Source of the DNA: Melieria omissa
Taxonomy: Eukaryota > Arthropoda > Insecta > Diptera > Ulidiidae
Direction: 5' to 3'
Length of the DNA stretch: 64,000 nt
Assembly (NCBI GenBank): GCA_963971225.1
Contig: OZ020267.1
Span: forward strand, 69,289,718-69,353,717
Shown here piece after piece: positions 35,896 to 46,998 of the stretch. Positions within the stretch are counted from its first letter, which is position 1; each line of letters begins with the position of its first letter. A program made the position numbers and the translations under genes. The notes below the pieces were generated by a model that ran no database searches, had not been told where the DNA came from, and worked only from the letters and a program-made list of their open reading frames with translations.

Positions 35896-37904
35896 TAGGG
35901 TGGAGTGAAAAACTCGATTTTAAAATTTTTAGAAGCTAGTATTTTGGAAATGTGCCAAATGTCTATAGTACCAATCCTGCAAAATTGTATTAGTTTCAAA
36001 CATCTCCTTGATCGCCCATCACCTAATTGAAATAATTGTTTTTCATCAAAAGAAGTGAAAGCCGTATTTTCAACTCAGTTAAGGATTCAAAATAAATCTC
36101 AGTAACCTTTGCTTTAGGTTTGCGGTTTTTAAGTTATTTCTTGTAGCAGTCCCGATTGAGCGAACAAAAACTTTGATCGGACTCGTCTGACAATGCTACT
36201 GTCGATGAGTACATTCCAGATAGAGAATCAATCAAAAGTAAGCCAAATCAGGATCGCCAATGTCAAAAAATGACTTTCTCTCTTCCTTCCCCCGCTATAG
36301 CTTGTGATCGGACCGGAGTTTCGGACAGATCGGCTGCTGTATTAGCAACATCAGTTCTGCATAATCTTGGTCTCGAATCACCCAACGACCGATCCAAAGT
36401 AATTGACCGAAGCATAATCTGTCGAGAACGCAGTAAAATTCGAAAGGAACTGAGGCAGAACGAAGACGACCAGTTTGACCACACTCACAAGGGCATAGAT
36501 GGACTATTCTTCGATCGCCACAAGAATAAAACTAACACAAGTTCTCAACGTTGACAACAAGTACCACAAAAAACCATATCGGAAGAACACATAACCATCA
36601 ACGCACAGCCGGGTTCTTCGTACTTCAGTCATACGTGTCCGTCATCAGGCTGCAGCAAAGTCAGCCAGTCGCTAGTCATAAGTCATTAGTTTCTAATTTC
36701 AAAGAGTGAAATGCGAAGACAGAAAATATTAAAATTGTCGGGTGTGACGGCACAAAAGTAAACACGGGACAAAAATCGGGCGTTATTCGTTGCAGTGGCT
36801 GATATGTCTACTCCATGCCAATGAGCTGCCCTTGCGCAATCTCTTCCAGTCACTTGATGGCGGGACTACAGGCCCTCATGGATTCTCTGGATCTATCGGA
36901 AAGCGGCTAATGACATATAGCGAACAGCCTGTCTCCTCATATCAACCAGTTAAACTAGCCGAGCAACTCTCCAATGTGAACCCAAATGAGTTGAGCACAA
37001 ATAAGCGGTATCTACTGGAAATGTGCAATAGCATCAGCAAAGGTGAATGTAGCGTCGATCTGGCAGTGGGAACCCTGGGTGCCTGAATCATTCACGATGG
37101 CTAACGACGCGTCGGCCAATCAAATCCTCCAATTGTAGGTCAGCGAAAAGAAACCGTCCAAGAATCTAAAAACGTTGGTCACGTTTATCATTCGCGTATA
37201 TGCTCGGATGTGGTTTGGCACAAAACCCCAGCCATCATGCAAAGAGGGAGATAAGCACATTCACCAGATGCTCGTCAAGTCACGTTACCTCAGCCGTAAA
37301 CTCAAGGGAATCGTTGACCCCGTTATTCACCGTAACGCGAACTTTGCTCAATCGGAGAATCTGCTCCTGGCCATGATGACGGAACATCGAGCACATATAC
37401 GTGAGTTGGGCTTACGACGAGCGATGAAGGCCAGAGCTACCGCGGTCCCCAGTGAATAAATACGAAGGTTCAAGGTTCCCGCAAAACTTAACTTCGACGC
37501 CGTGGAATACTTCGACATGATTGACTGGGCAGTCTGCCCTATTTCGGAACCTCCCGTCATCAAAGCCATGACAGACGCTGAGCTCACGGATCTCATCACG
37601 ACAGAGGTGACTCCAAATTTCATCTTTCCAAAGTTCCTAAGCAGTTTATACCATGTGTTTATAACTTTGGCATCATTAAATACTGTAATTGTAAGGGTAT
37701 TTGATTATTAACTAAATTTTAAGATGACTACCTTTAATGTCGCGTAATACTGTGAAATTAAAAGCCGCGGTGGGAGATCAAAAAATTGTTTAATTTCTTT
37801 CTAATTTTTACACAGCTTTCTATTGATGTATTGGCACATTTTGAGATATCTAGCGAATTGATATTCCAAAAAAAATTTTTTTTGGCCATTTTCACTCCAG
37901 CCTA
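35896..37904 (+). mobile_element. Decayed 2-kb DNA transposon with terminal inverted repeats and target duplication
   Basis: Left end TAGGGTGGAGTGAAAA (35896) and right end TTTTCACTCCAGCCTA (37904) are inverted repeats with 15 of 16 positions matching. Imperfect pairing continues inward: 'gctagtattttggaaatgtg' on the left against 'cacattttgagatatctagc' on the right. ATGGTCAT flanks both sides (35888-35895 and 37905-37912). Because that word begins and ends in AT, the duplication could also be read as TGGTCA or GGTC with slightly longer ends. An 8-bp duplication with TAGGG ends suits a hAT-like mode of insertion. The interior holds a broken coding relic (36180-37660), so it is a former autonomous copy with internal deletions. 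Confidence 0.85.
36180..37660 (+). pseudogene. Transposon-borne ORF relic of the CDRTGVSD / LHANELPLR protein family
   Basis: Fragments in three frames follow the same order. Frame from 36180: an acidic leader, then ACDRTGVSDRSAAVLATSVL and VIDRSIICRERSKIRKEL. 36731-36790: KIVGCDGTKVNTGQKSGVIR. 36793-37085: QWLICLLHANELPLRNLFQS, DGGTTGPHGFSGSIGK and NELSTNKRYLLEMCNSISKG. 37139-37457: TFIIRVYARMWFGTKPQPSC, KSRYLSRKLKGIVDPVIHRN and AHIRELGLRRAMKAR. 37496 onward: EYFDMIDWAVCPISEPPV. I recall these blocks from large uncharacterised proteins in many invertebrate genomes, but cannot name a superfamily. Stops, frame changes and a gap of about a dozen residues after GVIR show it is dead. Conserved Asp and His residues suggest a nuclease fold, which is only a guess. 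Confidence 0.8.
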
Positions 37905-37912
37905 ATGGTCAT

Positions 37913-38224
37913 AGGGCATCCATTTCTCGAGCCTAAGTTGACTTTGTCATTTCATTTCCTTCCTGAGCTTCAAGTTGCCTTAGGCTTAAGTTATGGCCTT
38001 CGTTAAGTACTCTGTTGGAGTTACTGTTCAAAGACAACAAAAAATTAAATAAATAATAAAACAATTTAAGATTCCAACGACAGAGTTGCTGTTGGCGTTC
38101 GTGAGGGTGTTTCCAACTGGCTACACTTAGAAAAGAAATGCATCCATTTCGATGTCAAAAAGAGGAGGAAATAACTTATTCATGAATTTCTAGAGCAGCC
38201 TTAACCCTTAAATAACTATTCTGA
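37913..38224. other. Spacer between transposon and satellite array
   Basis: No gene seen. Related half-phrases such as 'agttgactttgtcat' suggest the edge of the neighbouring array is decayed. Confidence 0.3.
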
Positions 38225-39590
38225 CATATGCATGGAAAATCTCATCTTTCAGTGATTGAAGTTAAAATTGGTGAACGCCAGAGGAGGAATATCTCGTCTA
38301 AGTGTGCTTGAAGTTAAGTTTGACCACCGCCAGAGAAGAAAAATATCATCTAAACGTGCTTGAAGTTGAGTTTGATCAACGCCGGAGGACGAAAATCTCA
38401 ACTACTTGTACTTAAAATTAAGTTTGACCAACGCTAGAGGAGGAATATCTCATCTTTCTGAGTTTGAAGTTAAGTTTGACCAACGCCAGAGTAGGAAAAT
38501 CTCATCTAAGTGTGCTTAGAATTAAGTTTGACCATCGCCAGAAGAAGAAAATCTATTCTACGTGTGCTTGAAGTTAAAATTGACCAGCGCCAGAGGAGGA
38601 AAATCTCATCTAAGTGTGCTTTAAATTAAGTTTGACCAGCGCCGGAGGAGGTATATCTCATATTTCTGTGTTTGATGTTAGGTTTGACCAACACCACAGG
38701 AGCAATACCTCTTCCACCTGTGTTTGAAGTTAAGTTTGACCACCGCCGAAGGAGTAATATATCATCTAAGTGTGCTTGACGTTAAGTTTGACCAACGCCA
38801 GAGGAGGAAAATCTTATCTGTCAGTGATTTAAGTTAAATTTGACCAACGCCAGAGGAGGAAAATCTCATCTAAGTGTGCTTGACGTTAAGTTTGACCAAC
38901 GCCAGAGTAAGAATACCCCATCTATCTTTGTTTGATGTTAAGTTCGCATTCTCATCGCAAGAGGAGGAATTTCTCATCTAACTGTGCTTGAAGTTAAGTT
39001 TGACCAGCGCCAGAGGAGAAAAATCTCATCTAAGTGTGCTTGAAATTAAGTTTGACTAGCGCCGGAGGAGGTATATCTCATCTTTCTGTGTTTGATGTTA
39101 GGTTTGACCAACACCACAGGAGGAATACCTCTTCCACCTGTGTTTGAAGTTAAGTTTGACCACCGCCGCAGGAGTAATATATCATCTAAGTGTGCTTGAC
39201 GTTAAGGTTGACCAACGCTAGAGGAGGAAAATCTTATCTGTCAGTGATTTAAGTTAAATTTTACCAACGCCAGAGGAAGGAAATCTAATCTAAGTGTGCT
39301 TTAAGTTAAGTTTGACCAGCGCCGGAGGAGGTATATCTCATCTTTATGTGTTTGATGTTAAGTTTGACCAACGCCACAGGAGAAATACATCATATACCTG
39401 TGTTTAAAGTTAAATTTGACCACCGCCGGAGGAGTAATATCTCATCTAAGTGTGCTTGATGTTAAGTTTGACCAACGCCACAGGAGGAATATCTCTTCTA
39501 CCTGTGTTTGAAATGTAGTTTGACCACCGCCGGAGGAGGAATATCTCATTTAAGTGTGCTTGAAGTTCATTTCAGAGAAATATATCATCT
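38225..39590. repeat. 52-bp satellite with 420-bp higher-order period, about 26 units
   Basis: Units of the form 'aagtgtgcttgaagttaag', 'tttgaccaacgccagaggag', 'gaaaatctcatct' recur every 52 bp (for example tgacc at 38321, 38373 and 38425). A block beginning 'gccggaggaggtatatctca' at 38641 is repeated at 39061, exactly 420 bp later (eight units plus four bases), sharing variant words such as 'caacaccacaggag' and 'gtcagtgatttaagttaa'. A third partial block starts at 39321. This is classic higher-order satellite structure. No open frame of note. Confidence 0.95.
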
Positions 39591-40858
39591 ATTTGTGTTC
39601 CCCATCCTAATTCATTGATCTTACAGTTGCCTCTGATCTCTCTTTCACCCTGTGAACAAAAGGAATATTTACCCATTTTCAAGGAAATTTTAATACTTGA
39701 ACACAAAATCACAATCTAAAATCTCAGCTTGACGAAAGTGAATGGAACTAAGGAAACAAGTTCAAACCACTCAACGGTCTTAGTTCTAAATATTTCCACT
39801 TTAAACAATCGCCTGAGTTGAGCATTAAATTTAATTTTTAACAGTTGCCAGTGAATGCTTATTGCCCATCTTTACTTCTACTTACGAATATATCCCAGTT
39901 TTACTCCCCCTGACCACCACACGCTCTCGCAGGTATTGAAAACTTCAGATCGAATTATGCGATACTTAAAAATTCAATAAAGGACCAATTTGTACAACAA
40001 CACGCAGCCGCAACCGCACAGCAACAGAAGCGAAATGGCAACAACGGGCAACGTAAATGCCAATTAAATATTCATTAGCATGATTCGCCCGCAAGTATGC
40101 TTTGATGTGGGCAACAGCGCCAGCCGAACACAAAATCAACCAGTCAAACGGCGACATTGAGGCAGCCACCAATCGGAGCTCGGGTTTCGGCCAAGCCAGT
40201 CAGCCGAGCAGCAAACCCAACACAAGCAGCGCATTGAACCCTTAGCAGTGCTGCTGCCACACTGCAGCGACGGCGCTAGTGGGTAGCTGACACGCATTTG
40301 CCACTACGGTCGCATATCGCTAATTGTGAATTTATTAAGAGCAATAAATGTCGCCGGGGAGAGTTTGCTGGCATTAATGTTATAGAGTGTGGGCTATGCT
40401 GCGTGGAGGGTCGGCTACGAGCACAGAAGGGTGCCAAGCGTCGGCAAAGTGCAGGGGAGGAAGTTTTGGTGGAGCTGAAGTGGCTTTAAAAGCCCTACTA
40501 ACGATTGAAATAGAGGGCAATCAATATTTTGTTAATGCCAAAAAGTATGCAATGTATTTTTAATGCAAATTTTCCAAGCTAGCACTTGGGGTGTGCCAGC
40601 GAAGCTAATGTAAAGACGTTTGAATTGTGTAGTGGGAGAATTAAAGAGTGTATTTGAGCGTAAATTATTTTACGGAAAATCAGTTAAAGTAATGCAATAT
40701 TTGTAGCATACAGTTAGGTGCCATGAAAGGGAACAATTAAGTTCGATAAGTGTGGGGTTAAAGCAGTGCGAAATTTATGGTTAGAGACACTAAATGAGAC
40801 ACGAGTTGGGGAATTTGAAATAGCAAAAGAAAAATATGATGGTAAAAAATACATTATT
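39591..40858. other. Intergenic DNA, no gene seen
   Basis: 39990-40280 is GC-richer and CAA/CAG-rich, like fly leader sequence, with no definable exon. A 63-codon open frame at 40298-40489 has no recognised family. Confidence 0.35.
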
Positions 40859-41030
40859 GCAGCTTACTTTTTGGTGCTCTGAGGGAAACAATTTTAATAC
40901 AAAACTTAGAAAAGTATTTATTAAAAAACTTCTAATTTGCAGCATACTTTTTGGTGCTCTGAGGGAAACAATTTTAATACAAAACTAAGCAAAGTATTTC
41001 TTAAAAAAAAATTATAATTTGCATCAAATT
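40859..41030. repeat. Tandem duplication of an 80-bp unit
   Basis: Units starting 'gcagcttactttttggtgct' at 40859 and 'gcagcatactttttggtgct' at 40939 share 'ctgagggaaacaatttt' and 'aatacaaaact' without change. A third, poorly matching start lies at 41021. The near identity marks it as recent. Confidence 0.88.
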
Positions 41031-43540
41031 TTTTGGAACTTAAGTACATAAACTAATTAAAAATTTTCAATTATAAAAATTATTATTCAAAATCAAACAA
41101 AAATAAAGCCGCAACTTATTGTTGCATTTATTGAACACAACGAAAGTATTTGTAGACTTTGAGGCTTAAAGTATGCACAGCAAATACGAAAATTTTCTAC
41201 ACAACTACAAGAACAACTCTACTCTCTGCCAATAATGTAATGTCATATGTGTCGAAGAAATTCCCATAGCTTCCATTCAAAATGCTGCAAATATTTTGTT
41301 GGCAACACAAAAGAACCAACTTTTTGCCGCAAGCCGAGAAAGCAAAAGTTTAATTGGCGATTTAAACTTTGTCTGACACACTTTCGGTCTGATTTTGCTG
41401 CATACTTCTAGCTGCAGCGAAATAACAACAACAAACAAAGCCGCATACTTCAGTATTGAAACCGCAATGCCTATAAATAAAATTCTAATCAATGTAACTT
41501 GATGGTAGTACAGTAGAAATTGAAGCGAAAATTTCATAGCATACTTTAGTGCGCAAGCAAGTGGCCAAGAATCAAAAGTGTACTTTAAGTGATATGCTAA
41601 ATTGTGGCGCAAATGAGCTGTAAACGCCGCCAAGTGCCAACATAGTGTAGCAACGTAAACAAAAACAACAACACTGAAGTAGTAACAACAACAAATTGCC
41701 GCATTAAATCGAATTAAACGAGCGCACCGAATTTGCACGCGACATCATCGAGCCGTGGCATCAACGTGCGCCACGGCTACATTCTAATTTGGCAAAAAGC
41801 ATTGCATACACAACGGCGCACTTCAACGACTAAACGTATACGGCAATTCAATTTCCACAAAAGTATGCAATTCAAGGTGAATGAGAACGAACGAACGCAC
41901 AAAGTAGGTAGCCAACTTGTTGTTGTTGTGTTTGTGTCTGTGCACTTAATGCGGTTTTTCAACTTTTTAATATGCACTGCACACAGCCAACACCGGCAGC
42001 GCAGCGATAATGATTTTTATGGCAATTTAATAGCGCGAATGAAATTATTGCTGTGCGGACCGGCAGCTGCTGGCCGTGGTGAAGGGGATAATACATAGCG
42101 TTGGGTTGGCTGCTGTTAAACGCCACACCGAGACCGCAGCATTTAATGGCAGACCCAATGTTTGATGGTAATCTGAGCGCCAACGAAATGGGCGCACGAA
42201 TCGACATAAAATTGAAGAGCAGCAAACGTTGGCTTTTGTTTCAACTTATTTGCTATAACAGCTTTGGATTTTACTGACAGTGAGGTCACTGTTGCGCAAC
42301 CAACAGTCAACACGTACTTCATCAAGTAATTGCCACGAGGCAGTGTGAGGCATTTCTGAAGGAGCTGTGGTATTAGAATCAAAAATTGGCTTATTAGGAT
42401 CTAATGTTTGTTTTATATAGTTTTCGGAAAAAATATATAAAACAAAGTCGAAAGTCGAAAGGGTTTTAAAGGCTTTTCTACTGAAACCAAGCCTAAATGT
42501 ATGCTTCAATAACTACTGTTTTTTGCGTCTTGCTATATAAACTTATTGCACTATCTTCATAATGCTTTGTTCTCTTTGAACTCAATCCAGCGATTTCCCT
42601 GGTCCAAAAGAATGTCCAATGAATGTTTAAAATTGTCTGTCTGGAATAAATTTTTGAATGGCTTCTTCCTAATATGAAAAGTTAAAAGTTGTAGGATGGG
42701 TTCTACGTCCTCAAAAAAATTTCCAAAAATTCCAAAGACACCAAATCAACCGAAGACATGCTCCCGTTGGCAGTTAAAATGGTATTGCCTTACTTTGATA
42801 AACTTGAGTATACTTTCAGGCGCAGTTTAGATTGTATCAAGTAACCGCAAGAATCATTAAGTTTCAGTTCCATATCAAATTTTTGTTTACTCCAAACCAA
42901 ATCAGTCAACTTTAAATCAATAACAAATCTTCCTTAAAATTTTTTGTTTACTTAGTTTGTTTACTTGTTAAGTTGGCATCAGTTGCAAATCGTCTTTAAA
43001 ATGTCTTTCTCACAACACAAATATGTATGAAATAACGCTTTCGACGAACCTAATTTTAATATTTCAATACGTGCAAGTTGAATTTTTTATTAGAACTCAT
43101 CACATTTTTTTCTCTTTGCAATAAATATTAACAATAAATAAAAGACTGATGAAATTTCCAAACGCAATAACATGTTATGTCTGACAGTCTATACGGCTGA
43201 CAAGTGCACGCACACACACTTCAGCACACATGCACTACCACAAAAGAATGCATACACACACACACACATAGACACATCAACTCAATGCTCTGCATCACTT
43301 TCGTATGCGTCTGTGTGCCTTTGGTACATCAAACTAATATGACAGCCTGTCAAATTGAACAAATCGTTGGCTCTCGGCTGTGTAGGAGAAGAAAATGAAA
43401 TAAAATCGAAAATGTGTGCGTGTGAGTGCTGGTGTGCGTGGGCTCAAAGTGAAAGGGTGAATGACACTCAAGCGAAATGAATGTGTTGAGTGGCAATTCT
43501 TATATTTTTATATTTTACATACAAATTAATTTGAATTCAA
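41031..43540. other. Intergenic DNA, no gene seen
   Basis: Open frames up to 153 codons (41277-41738, minus) are hydrophobic and Cys/Ser-rich with no recognised family and overlap CAA-rich DNA. CA microsatellite at 43252-43268. The interval around 41740-42120 is GC-richer, but no exon can be defined. Confidence 0.35.
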
Positions 43541-43549
43541 TCTAAGTTA

Positions 43550-44380
43550 AACAAGTAAAAAGAAGAAATAAACATCCAAAAAGGTTTTTTAAATTTTCAA
43601 AAAATTTGTTAAGAGGAAAAGGTCAAATTTTCAACATTTTTTCAACTCGAAACGCATTACAAAAAGACTTTTGTATATTCGTATTTTCAAATAATTTGGT
43701 AAAACACTCAAAAAAAAAAAGTATAATTCTTAAATTTTTTTTACAAGAAAAAAGATAAGAAGATGTAAATCTTCAAGCAATTCGTTAAAAAATAGAAAAT
43801 ATGTTGAATTTCAAGTATTCTTTTTCACAAAAAAAAAACAACGAAAAAAGTCGAATTTTAAAAAAAAAAATTTCCACAAAAAAATACAAAACTTTTGTGT
43901 AAATTTTCAAATAATTGGTTGCAAAATTAGATACAGTTCGAGTTTTCAAAATTTTGTTTTTCACAAAAACAATATACAAAAATTTTTTTTAATTTTCAAA
44001 TAAAGAAAAAACTCAAAAACTAGAAAATAGGCGAACTTTCAAAACTTTTTTCACAATATAGGTACAACAAAATTTTTGCATACTTGTATTTTCAAATAAT
44101 ATGAAGAAAGGCCAAACTCTCATAATTTAAAAAAAAATACTACAAATTTCTACAATTTTTTTTTGTTGCAAAAACGCCAAATGCAAAAAAAAAGTTTTTT
44201 ATTTTTTCATATAATTTGTGAAAAGACTCAAGGTCAAATTTTAACAGTATTTCTTTCACAAAAAAAAACCAAATTTTTTTTATTTTTTAAAAGACTCGAA
44301 AAAAGGTTTAAGTTTCACAATTTATTGCGCAATCATAAAAAGCGGGATTTCTTTCAAAGAATTTAAGTTTATAAAAATAT
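43550..44380. repeat. AT-rich degenerate repeat, about 90-120 bp unit
   Basis: Phrases 'attttcaaataatttgg', 'actcaaaaaaaaaaa' and 'tttttcacaaaaaaaa', each followed by a/t-rich spacer, recur about eight times between 43600 and 44330. Units differ heavily. The region 44381-44870 that follows is AT-only low complexity (aattaattaaataa words). Confidence 0.6.
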
Positions 44381-44870
44381 TTTTTTAAGAAAAGTATTAG
44401 TAATTCAAAGTAATACATCTAGAAGTACGAAAAAATTAAATAAATTAGTAAAAAATTAATGAAAATAATAATAATTAAACTAAATTAATTAAATAAAAAA
44501 AATTAATAATTAATTAATTTATAATTAAGATTTAATTAATTAGTTAAGAATTTATTTGTTAGTTTTAATTAATCATTATTTATTTAATTTTTTAGAAAAA
44601 TTACAAATAATTAGTACGAAAAAATACAAATAAAAAAAATTAATAAAAAATTAATTAAATTATTAAAATCCGAATTCACCTGAATGATTTTTAAGGAATC
44701 GAAAAAAGGCTAATTTTGTCGATTTATTTCGTGAGTATGAAATAAAAGCCAAGATTTTTTCAAAATGTTTATTATGCACAGATTCAAGAAAATTTTTATA
44801 ATATTTATTTATATATTTATAAACGAAATTCGATTTTACTAAAAAATATTACTTATTTAATTTTATTTGA

Positions 44871-46124
44871 AAACCATTAATTTAAATTCTTCCTCTTCCC
44901 GCACTCATACCAACATTTTTCCCCTTTGCAACATATGCACACATAGAAAAACGCACCCAAACATATTTATTCTCAAATGCACATTGGTGATAGTAGTTAA
45001 AATTACGCACCGACACCCCTTTCTGATTGCATTATTCCCGTTCACCCCCGTCCGTTCCAACCCTTACATTGCTCATGCCTCGTTGCCGTTTCAGTGCTCA
45101 TGGCAATTCTTTTGCGTAAATTGCCTACTTTCATATGCAACAGACAGTCGTGTGCAGAAGTGTTATTGGCTTCTTTCATTTGCAATTCCCAAAGGATTTC
45201 AATTTTACGCACATTGACGGCGCCTTTCACTCTCTGCGCCACCCTCGTCATCGGAGCACATTTGCCGCCTTTTTGCACTTTGGCTGCGTGTTTTCTTCCC
45301 CTCACCTGGCACTCTTCACACACGCAGCTGAATAGGCAATCAGTGAGACACGAGAGATTGGCCGTAGTCAGGTCGCAGCAGAATGCTGCATATTAAATTT
45401 TTCCTACCTAGTCAAATGGCCAACACAAAAAAAATGGCGTCTAACAACAACCCTTTTTGTGTTGCTTTTGCTGGCCAGGTGGGACATGTGATAAGTCGCG
45501 CAGTGGCATTCAGTGCGCATATATAGATAATTTTTTGCACATTTAAGCAACTTTTCTACATACAAATAAGATTTGCAAAATTGTTGTTGTTTGCTCGATG
45601 TGGCATCGCTGAAAAATTGTGCCTCATAAATATCTGTCAGATTTAAGTCAGTGTTAGGCTCGAGCAGGCGCACAACTGGGCATTAGTTGAGTGCAAATTA
45701 TATCAAAGTAAGTAAAGTTTTCTGCAAATCAAATCAAAAGATGAAACAGATTTTTGAGTTAACTGCTGTGTTTGTTGTTTGTTGGCAACGGCTGTTTTTT
45801 CATAAACAAAATTAAGAAATTTATAAATTTTGACCCTGAAACTAGTAGTTTGCATTATGAATGAGTATATAACTAACATTTCCCATATAAATTCAGATAA
45901 TAAGACTTTCCAGTGATGCATTGAGAAAGGATTGCAGTCGTTTACAGCAAGAAATCATTCTCAGCTCAGCAAAGTCATAAATTTTTGAAGAATATGGAGA
46001 ATTGAGTGAGCATTTGTAGTCACAAAATTATTATAATTTTTATTTATTTATTTGATTAAATTCAGTCAGTTATTTGTATAGATTACACAAAGAAACGGGC
46101 TTTCAACAATAGATTGCGATGTTT
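44871..46124. other. Intergenic DNA, no gene seen
   Basis: 45000-45380 is the least AT-rich part and has overlapping open frames of 66-116 codons on both strands, none with a recognisable domain. Confidence 0.35.
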
Positions 46125-46300
46125 TGTTTCGTAGCAACCCAAAAGTTGAAAACCTCACAGCTTCGGTTGTATAGGAGGCGCCCTCTAGTGTTCAATTTTT
46201 TAACTTTAACTAATTTTGTATTTTTTGCACTCAAGAATCTTGTCGATCGTCGATAAGATCTGTTTGATCGTTGATCAAATCGGTTCAGTAGCTTCCGAGT
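46125..46300. repeat. Dispersed repeat family, copy 2
   Basis: Matches 11594-11770: 'gtagcaacccaaaagttga', 'ggcgccctctagtg', 'aattttgtattttttgcac', 'tcaagaatcttg' and 'aatcggttcagtag' followed by cttccgag. It ends where the hexanucleotide array begins. Confidence 0.75.
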
Positions 46301-46307
46301 TTTCTAC

Positions 46308-46998
46308 TTTTAAATCTACTTCAACTTCTACTTCAACTTCTACTTCTTCTTCTACTTCTTCTTCTATTTCTAGTTCTACCTCTAATTCTAATTCTAATTC
46401 TACTTTTAATTCTAATTTTACTTCTACTTTTACTTATACTTTTATTTCTACTTCTATTTCTACTTCTACTTCTACTTCTACTTCTACTTCTACTTCTACT
46501 TCTACTTCTACTTCTACTTCTACTTCTACTTCTACTTCTACTTCTACTTCTACTTCTACTTCTACTTCTACTTCTACTTCTACTTCTACTTCTATTTCTA
46601 CTTCTACTTCTACTTCTACTTCTACTTCTACTTCTACTTCTACTTCTACTTCTACTTCTACTTCTACTTCTACTTCTACTTCTACTTCTACTTCTACTTC
46701 TACTTCTACTTCTACTTCTACTTCTACTTCTACTTCTACTTCTACTTCTACTTCTACTTCTACTTCTACTTCTACTTCTACTTCTACTTCTACTTCTACT
46801 TCTACTTCTACTTCTACTTCTACTTCTACTTCTACTTCTACTTCTACTTCTACTTCTACTTCTACTACTACTACTACTTCTACTTCTACTTCTACTTCTG
46901 CTTCTACTTCTACTTCTACTTCTACTTCTACTTCTACTTCTACTTCTACTTCTACTTCTACTTCTACTACTACTACTACTACTACTAGTTCTACTACT
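46308..46998. repeat. (CTTCTA)n hexanucleotide array, about 690 bp
   Basis: A nearly pure run of acttct units with degenerate margins (attcta, acttat) at the left and a switch to (act)n at 46860 and again at 46965-46985. A 263-codon open frame crosses it, but its product is only Ser-Thr repeats, so it is not called a gene. Confidence 0.97.
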
